From Perkinsus marinus ATCC 50983 (lineage: Eukaryota; Perkinsozoa; Perkinsida; Perkinsidae), in contig NW_003206281.1 of the NCBI RefSeq assembly GCF_000006405.1, forward strand, positions 127,916 through 184,205: 56,290 bases of DNA, read 5' to 3'. Positions 18,942-27,846 of this stretch are shown here, in pieces. Position 1 is the first letter of the stretch, and the number at the start of each line of letters is the position of its first letter. The notes below the pieces were generated by a model, which saw nothing but the letters and a program-made list of their open reading frames with translations, was not told where the DNA came from and did no database searches. The position numbers and the translations under genes were made by a program.

Positions 18942-19541
18942 CTAAGGAAAAAGCAAGACTGTCTTGCCATCCTTAAGCTTCTTCATCGCCGGGTCACGAG
19001 GCCTCTTCCATTTCACATGTCCTTGATAGATGATCAGTCGGGCCAATTCTTTTCTTGTTTCGCGACTGGGTTTCTTTTCTTTTGCGTCACCGCCAGCATG
19101 GGTTTGCAGACTTCTCGCAGTCTTGTCCGCGAACTCGGCTGTGAGACCAATAACGACATTGTCCTGCGGGTCATTGATATCAAAGAGGTCAACAATGGCT
19201 GTCACTTGCTTCTCTTTATCAGCTGTATTGCGTTTGCCGTGGAAGCAGTAGTACCTGTTTTCCGGGCGCTCATCCGGTGTACAACCCGGCGGATATGAGG
19301 AGCTACCATCAGCCGAAACTGCTGCTAGCTGAGGACCTTCATGGTATGAGGCAATACGCTCCTCATCTTGCTTGATGAACTCGACCTCCAGCTCCTTCAG
19401 TAGGTTGATGAGCTCCGGTGTTAACTCTAGGTTCTGGATGCTACCGAAAAGGGGCTTCTCATCACCAGTTGAACGGCCGACCACGATGCCTTCAGCAAGC
19501 GAGATGAAGGCTATCGTAGCTACAGAGATCCTGACGAACAT
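18942..19541 (-). CDS. Secreted-protein family member 1, short and divergent
   Basis: 199 aa from the ATG at 19541, chosen because MFVRISVATIAFISLAEG is the signal peptide shared by all four copies in the window. The next ~140 residues follow the family: LTPELINLLKE, AAVSADGSSSYPPGC, YYCFHGKRNT, DPQDNVVIG and HAGGDA. After HAGGDA the similarity fades and the protein ends about 100 residues early with a Lys-rich tail, where copies 2-4 have a beta-rich second half. It is outside the duplicated A/B/C units, so it is an older relative. Function is unknown; a secreted or surface role is inferred from the signal peptide. Confidence 0.7.
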   Translation of the reverse strand: MFVRISVATIAFISLAEGIVVGRSTGDEKPLFGSIQNLELTPELINLLKELEVEFIKQDEERIASYHEGPQLAAVSADGSSSYPPGCTPDERPENRYYCFHGKRNTADKEKQVTAIVDLFDINDPQDNVVIGLTAEFADKTARSLQTHAGGDAKEKKPSRETRKELARLIIYQGHVKWKRPRDPAMKKLKDGKTVLLFP

Positions 19542-19654
19542 TCGTGGAGGAGTGGATGAAGCTGAGGTAAACATGTTCAGTATGATGCTGATACTACCTC
19601 TACTATTCGATTCAAATCTCATAACGGGAGTTCGGTTTTGAGATGTTCATGATT

Positions 19655-19662
19655 TCACGTGA
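19655..19662. promoter_or_regulatory. Palindrome TCACGTGA upstream of family member 1
   Basis: TCACGTGA in the context GATTTCACGTGATGACG, about 115 bp before the ATG. The same block sits upstream of the other three family genes. It contains an E-box/G-box core (CACGTG). Confidence 0.45.
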
Positions 19663-20131
19663 TGACGCGGACGCACAACTTTGTGTTAGAAATTCCAACT
19701 TGTAATGTCTCATAATTAGGTTCACGCGCGTAATGAAAGTTTTATTCGATTGATTGAAACTAGATTCCTAGTCTTGAAGTGAGACAGTAATGCGCAGTAG
19801 TGATACAATGGTGAATCTGAACTCGCGCCCAGGAGCGGCGGGCTTGGATCTTTGTATTAAACTGATATGTTTGGTTGCACACTCTGCGTATGTGTTTGGA
19901 GTGTTTTTGGTCCTTCACACGCGCTACCGGTATTGCATTGTCGAGGAACAGCGTGCATGTAATGTAAAGGTCGTGCGGACGTAGATGCCTGGGGATGTTT
20001 ACCACTCACGCGAACGATCACGGCAGTCGAACAGAAGACCCATCCTGCTAAGTAACGAATTCTGTTCCGAGACTCTTTTAAGCCTCAAAATCCCGGGAAG
20101 GAGTTGGACTTCCTCCATGGACTTCTTCGCT

Positions 20132-20156
20132 CACGTGGACTCCTGCAGTCCACGTG
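20132..20156. repeat. 10-bp-arm hairpin
   Basis: CACGTGGACT (20132-20141), 5-nt loop, AGTCCACGTG (20147-20156); perfect arms. Confidence 0.85.
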
Positions 20157-21001
20157 GGCACAACTGCTCAGGCTCCGCACAACGCATCCGCTGCATCGTG
20201 TCTTTGCATACTGAGTTAGACTACTGAATCGATACATGAGCAACCTATACCCGGTTTTGGAGCGTGTATAGTGTCGCAGATTTTTCCACAACAGCTTGGC
20301 CTCTCCTCCTGATCAAGAAGCCCTGAGCTCAGAGCAGTGAGCTGTAGTATAAAACCAACACTCGGTCACCGTGCCCGACACTCCACGAGCGCTTGGGGAG
20401 GGCGGTCACAGCCTGCTGGCGAAAATGTACGAGTAAAAATGTAGTTTTCTTGCGCCGACACCATGATATAAGCAACAACAACTCTCGTGATCGGTAGCAG
20501 TAGAGGCAGGCGAAGACAGATTATCTCCATATCTATCACCAACTACCATCGGGCAATACCCGCCGGGTAATTGTCGATTGGCCCATTGGTGATTGGTATT
20601 AGTAGACATCACTAGGTTCTCGTTGGCCTTCCTCGCATCGTAGAAAATCCGTCATTTGGTTGCTCGTGAGGATCTCTAGATGATAAACCGTGCTGATAGA
20701 CGAACGAGTAACTCACCATCTGCGGGTTTCTAGTTGGACGCTGGATCCTAGGATCGTTGAACGATCATCGTTCCCTCAACCGCCTCACCCTCAGAATATG
20801 GTCGACGTTACGTCGACGACCTACACAAGACGCAGTAGGTGGGCGCCGCCCACTGGGCGGGTCGAACCTTTCATTGACATGGATAATCTATGTCACACAT
20901 TTGAGTGCTCAAAGTCAAGCTCAGTTGTAACACCATCATTCTTGCTCGCTCACTTGTCAAACCTGCACGGGAAAAGGTGTAGAAGTATATGCTTCTGCCA
21001 A

Positions 21002-21048
21002 CGAAAAGTCCATACTCTGGCATAATATGCCAGAGTATGGACTTTTCG
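21002..21048. repeat. 22-bp-arm perfect hairpin
   Basis: Arm 21002-21023 (CGAAAAGTCC...GGCAT), loop AAT, arm 21027-21048. All 22 pairs match. No similarity to the other hairpins in the window. Confidence 0.92.
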
Positions 21049-23070
21049 AGTCTGTATGATGCTTGGGGTCAAGACACTGTGACAAATGCTTGTGTGCCGT
21101 GGTCGTACACAGCCCCCGCAGTTGTGGACGCGGATCCTGCCGAAGGGGAATGGAGTACATTGACAGAGGTTACAGGATGAAAGTAGACAATTCAAAAAGC
21201 TAGAACTGATCTCTCGGGAGCTAATTTGCATCGATGCGAGTCCAACTAAGCCGTGTTGTCGCCGACAACTTGTCGGCGTTAGACTTCAAAAATAACATAC
21301 TTATCATTTATAGAAATTCGCGCGAGCGCGAAATAATTCGTTCTTCGCACCCAAATCGAGTGACCCGATAATTCAGCAGGCAAACACTCCGGAAAGACTG
21401 AGTCATGAAGAGTCGTTGAGACTTATCACAACAGGTATTGATTTCCTCCCGTGTCATGCGCAAAGGCATGCGGTCTACTACTTATTTGGATTATTTGGAA
21501 TGACAGTGACCTGCTTCGAACGACACAGATTTCCAGCATCCGGATTCGCAACAGTTCGAACAACATTCATGCAGATTCCCGAAATAATTCCGTCACTTCA
21601 TCATGGCAGGATGAAGATTGCACTGGGAGTCCCAGTCTGGATCACGCTACGCGATCGCGATGGCCATACCACTCGTTGAACAAATCACATGAGATGCACG
21701 ATCTGATCCGATGAATCCTCAAAGCTAGAGATGGGATACAGAATCTGTATTACAGATAGCTAGGTCCTAGCTGCTAGGAGGACACTACTATATGTTTATT
21801 CCGTTGAATACACCAATGAAGATAGATCGAGCGAATAACACCACAAAAATGCTCATTAATAAAAGCTGACCAGAGCGAAACTATCGCTGAATTAGAGGGA
21901 TTCATAAAGTGAAGAATGCTGACGAGGTCCTGCGTGTTGCTCAAGTGACAACGTCTAGGAAACGCAGATGTCACGTAAGTTCGTGAAGTGTGCTTGTTGC
22001 AAGTGGTGCAAGTGTTGCCTTCGCCGGCCCGCTCTCGGAGTGGCTGTATGCCACACAGTGTGTGGTTAGAACTCCATCACTTACTCACCGTGAAGTGACC
22101 CTGATGAGCTGAAAGCTGATTCATGTGTTGGTTAAGTTCACCGTGAACTGTTCACGGGCCACTTGTAAAAGGATACCATGTCGTAGAACACGTTGTCTCC
22201 GGTGATGATGTCTAAGCACACTCATGCGTGACCGCCTCGTGAGCACGGCTCACTGAGCCGCCAGACGGATGAGAAGTAGATCGGCAAAGCAGATGTTTTC
22301 CGAGTCTCAGAGAAGAGTTGCTTCTGTGTGGGGCTTACGGTATGGGCTGAAGATTTGAAGATCTATTAGATCCGACCTAACTGAAAATGGATCTTAGGAG
22401 CAGAGGTTCGATCAATCTCAGGACTCGATCTCTCGCTGTCCGGACATTCCATCGGACCGATGTAATGCATTTGCACCATCTAGATCAGCAAAGAATCCTT
22501 ATGACACCAAGCTCGTCCCCATTCACCCTCAAATGTATAGGTAATGAACTTTTCTCTACTCCCTCTGATCAACAAGAATCGTAACTGTTGGGTTATTAGT
22601 ACACATCTCATTTGTTCATTTCTTTCTCCCAACTCTCTGCCTTGTCGAGAGAGTCAAGTGATGGTATATTGTATGCCGTATATTTACTATTTAAATACAT
22701 GACATGGTTGTCTCACGATCAGTTTTGGACCCACAGGCTGTGCGGCTCACAGCCCATATGCTCTTATCAATAATCCGCACTTCCTTGATATGCCATCACA
22801 CTTCCCCAATATACCATCAGGTCTCCTCACTGAGCGAAACGCAACAGGGTTGCTTGATTGATAGCCTAACAGCTCCAAGGTCAAGATGGTTGAGGCTTTT
22901 GATACAACGAGTCTACAATATAGCTGCGAGCAACTCTTGGCTCGTAGCATGAGTTTTGGACTCATGTTCGATCAACCTCCATCTGGAGCGATCCTACGAC
23001 ATAGGAAAGTAGTACGGAGTGTCTCGAAATAATCTTGACATAATAAAAAGACTCATGGCGACTCGAAGAC

Positions 23071-23232
23071 TCCACTCATCTCGCACCGATGAAAAAAACA
23101 GCATAGAAATAACGAGGTATAAATGGTCGGGTGTCCGGATATCAAGATAACTCCACTCATCTCGCACCGATGAAAAAAACAGCATAGAAATAACGAGGTA
23201 TAAATGGTTGGGTGTCCGGATATCAAGATAAC
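23071..23232. repeat. 81-bp tandem duplication
   Basis: Two copies starting at 23071 and 23152 (TCCACTCATCTCGCACCGAT ...), with one clear C/T difference. Units B and C have this segment once, so the doubling is specific to A. It lies in the 3' flank of family member 2. Confidence 0.9.
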
Positions 23233-23346
23233 GCACTAACGAAATATTAGCTCGCTCCAGAATGTGCTGAATATGGAATCTGAAGCACCTATGGCGGACC
23301 GAGACGAACCATCCCCAAAACCTCGTTAAAAGAAGCTGAGCGGAGC

Positions 23347-24231
23347 TTACTGTGGCAGGACGATCTTGTCATTAATGAATGTCACCGGGATGTTGAGCTT
23401 GATGAGTGGAATATTGACGAAGGCCATCCCTGTACCCTTAAGGATCCATACGCTGTCATTGTTCTTGTAAGTGTCCAAGGTCAAATGGAGGGAAGCACCA
23501 GCGGTACCAAGCTTAATCTTATTGGTAGTCCCTGTTGACACGTTGAAGCCCATAGTCCCAGGCTTTGTGGCGTAGACGTAGCTAGCTTGATTGCCGGTAT
23601 GTTCCACGTTAATAACTTGGTAACCGAGAACATAGATTTTAAAACGAGGATCAACCTTGACCTTGGTCTGTAGACGACCGAGTAGACCGGGCTTGGAGGA
23701 GGCTTGCATATCGTAGGTCGCCAAGGATATGGCCGCGCCAAGCTTGTTTCTGTTACCAAAAGCTACCACCTCTGCTTCACCGCCAGCGTGGAGGTCCAGA
23801 TATGTCGCTCTCTTCGCATCGAAAGTGGCCGTCATGCCCAAAGCGACATTGTCCTGTGGGTCTTTAAGATCAAAGACATCAACAATGGCTGTCACCTCCT
23901 TCCCTTTACGAGTTGTATTGCGCTTGCCATGGAAGCAGAAGTACTTGCCTTCCGGGCGAATGTCCGGTGAACAACCCGGGGGATATGAAAAGCTACCGTC
24001 AGCCGAAACTGCTGCTAGCAGGGAGGTTGCAGAGGATGAGGCAATAAACTCTTCATTTTGCTTGATAAGATCGGCCTCGTACTCCTTCAGTAGGTTGATG
24101 GCCTCTGGCGTGAGCTCCAAGTCGTCGAAGCTACCCATAAGAGGCTTCTCATCACCACTTGGACGGTCGACCACGATGCCTTCAGCAAGTGAGGTGAGGG
24201 CTATCGTAGCTACAGAAATCCTGACGAACAT
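23347..24231 (-). CDS. Secreted-protein family member 2
   Basis: 294 aa from the ATG at 24231. The open frame runs further upstream, but the four copies agree only from MFVRIS, which starts a signal peptide (hydrophobic core VATIALTSLAEG). Domain layout: signal peptide; acidic helix ELTPEAINLLKEYEADLIKQ; SYPPGCSP...YFCFHGKRNT with two conserved cysteines; DPQDNVALGMTA; then a beta-rich second half with TMGFNVSTGT, ASLHLTLDTYKNNDSVW and a NDKIVLPQ end. Several N-x-S/T sites. No transmembrane segment or known enzyme motif. Likely a secreted, lineage-specific protein; function unknown. It lies in duplication unit A. Confidence 0.85.
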   Translation of the reverse strand: MFVRISVATIALTSLAEGIVVDRPSGDEKPLMGSFDDLELTPEAINLLKEYEADLIKQNEEFIASSSATSLLAAVSADGSFSYPPGCSPDIRPEGKYFCFHGKRNTTRKGKEVTAIVDVFDLKDPQDNVALGMTATFDAKRATYLDLHAGGEAEVVAFGNRNKLGAAISLATYDMQASSKPGLLGRLQTKVKVDPRFKIYVLGYQVINVEHTGNQASYVYATKPGTMGFNVSTGTTNKIKLGTAGASLHLTLDTYKNNDSVWILKGTGMAFVNIPLIKLNIPVTFINDKIVLPQ

Positions 24232-24328
24232 TTGTGAGGGACTGGATGAGTCTAAGCTAAATAACTTCACTCTCTGCTGTTCGATTCTAATATCATTACC
24301 TGAGTTCAGTTCTGAGATGCCCACGATT

Positions 24329-24336
24329 TCACGTGA
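24329..24336. promoter_or_regulatory. Palindrome TCACGTGA upstream of family member 2
   Basis: Same conserved block (GATTTCACGTGATGACG) about 100 bp upstream of the ATG at 24231, followed upstream by the shared TTTCACGCGAGAT and CACTTGAAACTATG strings. Confidence 0.5.
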
Positions 24337-25351
24337 TGACGGGGACGCAGAACGTGCGATGAGATGTCTCAGGGTTAGTTTCACGCGAGATAAAAAGTCG
24401 ACTCGATCACTTGAAACTATGTTGTAGTCCTGTGAGTGACATAACAATGCCAAGTAGTGAAATATTTAGTAGTGGATCTGAATCCATGCCCTGGAATGGT
24501 GAGCTTTAGATCTTTGTGTTAATCTGGTATGTTTGGTAGTCACACGCAGCATGTGACACCGTTGCGTATGTGACACCAATATCTGGACTTGCGTGAGAAT
24601 AGTGTGACGCTGTCGCATGTGTCTGGAACGTCCTTGTCATGAACGTGCGAATCACACCGCGTGATGCACACGGCGTGTGACACACGCGTGATCAGCGTGT
24701 GTTTTGTCATGTGCAGGTGCTTTAACATTGTCTGAGCACAGCATGCATGTAATGTGAAAGCCCTGTGGACCAAAGCCGGACTATTCCAATCCAGCCTTCG
24801 TGCGCAGGGCCAGTTCGGCTAGACTGGTTTGGGTTCCTGGCTCCTATGGTTTTGAATAAGCAGTACCTGCCGCTACTACTGACTCTCAATATCCTGAAGG
24901 CTTCGATGTGCTTTATAATGTGGGTTTTTCTACAATGAAGGGTGAATATGCGAGGAGAACTATAGAGAATACGTATTAAAGCAAAATATACTATTCGTTC
25001 GAACCTCCTGCCATCCCCATCGGACAGGTTAGGAATTCTCAAAGGAAACACAGGAGGGGGAAACCAGAATATCCTCCGAATCGAAAGCGGTTCAAATTTC
25101 AAACTTCGAAATATTCCCGGTTCCGGGTAGACTGAGTCTATTAGACTCCGATGAATAAACAAGTACGAAGTGAGCGAAATGCTATCAAAGTTCGAGTGAC
25201 CCCTAGACAACGTACCAAGAGGGGCATCTCGACCCTAAGGCGACCGTGACACCAGTAGCGACGGTCACTAAGCGACCAGAGCGTGCGAAACGTGAAGACA
25301 AATGTATTGAATGAGGTTCCCCGCTCAGAGGATCAAAGAACTACAGCATTT

Positions 25352-25374
25352 CCCGGTCATGTAACATGACCGGG
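25352..25374. repeat. 10-bp-arm perfect hairpin
   Basis: CCCGGTCATG, loop TAA, CATGACCGGG. It lies just beyond the right edge of unit A. Confidence 0.9.
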
Positions 25375-25404
25375 CATCGATTCGGGTTTTCGGGTTTAAA
25401 TAAA

Positions 25405-25608
25405 TCAAGTTTTGAGGCGACAAGACAATGATCCCATCGAGAAACCGAGATAGAAGAACTCACCAGCAAATGCACAGTTCATCTGACCAACAGGATTACC
25501 CCGGGGAGCCTCCAGAGGAAACTGCTGGATAGTCATTGGCTCCTTCTTCTGACTAACTCGACCGATGAACTGCGCTAGGATGAGACCAGCATCAAGCATC
25601 ATAAACAA
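25405..25608 (-). other. Unassigned minus-strand open frame
   Basis: A 67-codon frame with protein-like composition (IQQFPLEAPRGNPVGQMNCA). A GTGAGT follows FAGEF, as if an exon ended there. It lies downstream of the ATPase relic but does not look like a P-type ATPase segment. Not recognised. Confidence 0.25.
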
Positions 25609-25704
25609 CTAGATGATTACGATGTTTTTAATGAAAAAAACGGCAAAACATTGAGCACCTGGTGCTCGGTCCATCGGTGACCGATGAACTGGGAAACATA
25701 CATG

Positions 25705-26735
25705 ACATCACAGAGCTGCGCCAGAAGACTCTGGTCTATTTGATTTTTTTATTTTGCGCCATCTGCTCAAGACTATTTCCGGTACCCTAACTCTGATAGC
25801 ATTGGGACCGATGACCTTCTGCATATTGTTGGCCTCTTCGATTGTCAACCACCCTTGAGCAAAGCGTGAGCTTCATCAGGGGTCTTCTCAGCAGTGCCAA
25901 CCGGACGGAACTGACCGTCCTCCTCATCGTACAGATAGCGTACACAGGTGTGTTCGAACCCACGATGTTTGATCTGCTTGTCAACCATAGCAGGTACCAG
26001 AGTAGTGCACGAAGCCTTTTCATACTTGCTCTTAATGTCATTCTAACCATCGACAAATTAATGCCTCAACACACCCGGGAGAACTCTATCGTCAGTCATA
26101 TCAGGGTAAACCATATCGTTTTCGTCGATGGCGTCCATTTCGTCCTCAAGAAGAACTTGAGGAGCTTCTCTCATCCTGACTTCGGGCAACACAATATTAC
26201 GGGGAAGAACGTGATCATTATTGTAGCCAATACATGGAAGAGAACGAATATATAAAGGTATGATACCATTCCAACCCCCCAGATAGTACAAACATCAGAG
26301 AAATACGATATGAACGAGAAAAACACCATGCTTAGTAAGCATTGCTTACCGTTTGTCACTAGCGACTTCCAGATCGATTGCAGAGCGGGTTGGGGCTCCC
26401 AACTTGAAAGGTATCACAGTCATTCTAAGTCCCTTCAGATTGAGAGGTAAGTTGCTAGACATACCGTGGGAATGCGACATCAGCTTATTAGCCACTGTTT
26501 CCACAGTGATCCCGGCCGTTTCAGACTCAAAGCGCGCTGTTCTTGCAAGTTGCATGAAGCTAGCAGAATCTGCCCCGGCCGAGGATCGAACCTGTGCCTC
26601 ATCTTTGGATGAATATTTCTCTCTTGCCACTACGTGACTTAGACTTGTAATGAGTGGAGTAGCAAAAGCGGGCTGCAGGCCCGCGTACTCACGCATGTAT
26701 ACGCAATTTTCGGGTGGGCGCAAGTTGGGACCCAA
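25705..26735 (-). pseudogene. P5B-type ATPase (ATP13A-like) N-terminal relic
   Basis: Three pieces read as the N-terminal cytosolic part of a P5B cation/polyamine-transporting ATPase. One open piece ends near 26351 at CG|GTAAGC. An acidic piece follows (MREAPQVLLEDE, from about 26180). Then comes the diagnostic part near 26047-25740: FEHTCVRYLYDEEDGQFRPVG and GLTIEEANNMQKVIGPNAI ending RVPE. The first junction fits a GT-AG intron of about 170 nt in the right phase. The acidic piece connects to the next either by a ~30-nt intron or a small lesion. One base is missing at LLKGG|LTIEE, and the rest of the enzyme (phosphorylation DKTGT, membrane domain) is absent. It is therefore a 5' fragment. 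Confidence 0.5.
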
Positions 26736-27480
26736 GGCTCGTCACGCGCCACAAAATTAAGCGCGCGCCCAAACGCGTTGAATGCGTTGTACGGACGGTA
26801 GTCGCTATAAATGAGGGGTGCCAACGAGTTTAGTATCGATCCGGCGCGGTATAGAGAGCTAGACACCACTGGCATTCATAGCGGGCCGAAGGCCCGCGAC
26901 TCTCCTCGCACAGCCCTCCGTACAAGCTTTGTCGAGAGTCGGACCACTTTTTGTCGACTGTCGGACCGGTAAGCTTCTAGCACGGCTCACCGCCCGAAAC
27001 GCTGAGCTCAATCCTGCGCACGCCCGCTTAATCGATAATCTTGAAGAAAGCATAGTATGGCAAGTCCGGTAAGCTACGCATTGGTTTCCAAGTCTGCATT
27101 TGATGAACTCTGCTGTAGAGCTTCACTGACCCCCTACTAGCCTTTCTCGCTTCCCTTCCGGCAGTGTCGTCTTTTGCGTCCAGTCTCTCCTCTATCAGCG
27201 GACTGTACTCCCCCAAACGAGTAGCCAACACTCTTGCACTCATACACCCACTTACTCATCCCTTATTCTATTGGCAATGAACACACATCAAGTTTGCTCT
27301 ACCTTGCCCTTAAACCAGGGTTTTACCTTCCCGAGCGCTATTATTTCTTTCCAATTCTTTCTTGCTGGAAAGAAAGGAAAGAAACAATGTTCGGTTTCTT
27401 CCTGGCATCATTGTGCAATAATTGCAAAAATTGCACTGCAATTTTGCGGAAAGAAATGCAACAAAACTTGCGGAAAGAAT
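26640..27480. other. Gene-poor stretch with GC-rich hairpins and A/T-rich simple repeats
   Basis: Two small hairpins of the same kind, GCGGGC-TGCAG-GCCCGC (26668-26684) and GCGGGCC-GAA-GGCCCGC (26881-26897), are 200 bp apart. From 27340 to 27490 there is a run of TTTCTTTCC/GGAAAGAAA inverted pieces and TGCAA/TTGCA words. The minus frame 27028-27243 is unrecognised. Confidence 0.4.
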
Positions 27481-27483
27481 TGC

Positions 27484-27560
27484 ACTGCAATGCGATGGTC
27501 TAGTGGTAAACTTCACTGTTATCAATCAGATGGCCGGGGGTTCTACCCCAGAAAGTATTA
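27484..27560 (+). pseudogene. tRNA-derived pseudogene
   Basis: GATGGTCTAGTGGTAAAC resembles a D-arm with an A box, and GGGGGTTCTACCCC contains a perfect B box (GGTTCNANNCC), 37 bp apart. The anticodon arm, T stem and acceptor do not pair, so this is not a working tRNA; a SINE head or tRNA relic is more likely. Confidence 0.45.
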
Positions 27561-27846
27561 ATTCTATGCAATAAATGTGTTGTCGCTACCAAATTGGCTG
27601 CGAGTGTCTGATACCACAAGAATCACAGAGTTGCTACTGGGGCTTGTGCGATGCTCGCATTCAAGTTGATAATCAACACAATTCCAGCATGGATTGTCAG
27701 CTTCGATAAGAAACTTATGTTCGAGCCCTGGGCGGCCTGCTGCCCGTCACTGTGTACCATAATGTGGCGGTATGCCGCTACGACGTCGCCGCAGGTCATG
27801 AGCACGCAGGACTTCCTCCCCAGTGACTGTGAATCAAATAATGAGA

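Larger units (their letters stand above)
19663..22409. other. Gene-poor region with hairpins
   Basis: No secure gene. A 111-aa plus frame (20690-21025) is compositionally protein-like but unrecognised and ends inside a palindrome. The region holds hairpins at 20132-20156 and 21002-21048. Confidence 0.4.
22410..25345. repeat. Segmental duplication unit A
   Basis: Homologous to unit B (36103-39700) and unit C (50310-55084), but the most diverged of the three. Order: a CTCTC-rich stretch with CTTGTCGAGAGAGTCA, a 21-bp minisatellite, the 3' flank of the secreted gene, the gene on the minus strand, its TCACGTGA promoter block, GTGTGAC-rich repeats, and the TATCCTGAAGGCTTCGATGTG block. Homology stops near GATCAAAGAACT at 25345. 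Confidence 0.8.

Noticed and set aside
22100-22140. CTGATGAG followed by CTGAAAG, a possible second hammerhead
   Set aside because: There is no stem II between the CTGATGA and GAAA parts and no matching stem III or cleavage triplet.
23704-24427. Plus-strand frames antisense to the secreted family genes (also at 37225, 51744 and similar places)
   Set aside because: They mirror conserved coding on the minus strand and have no signal peptide or start conservation.
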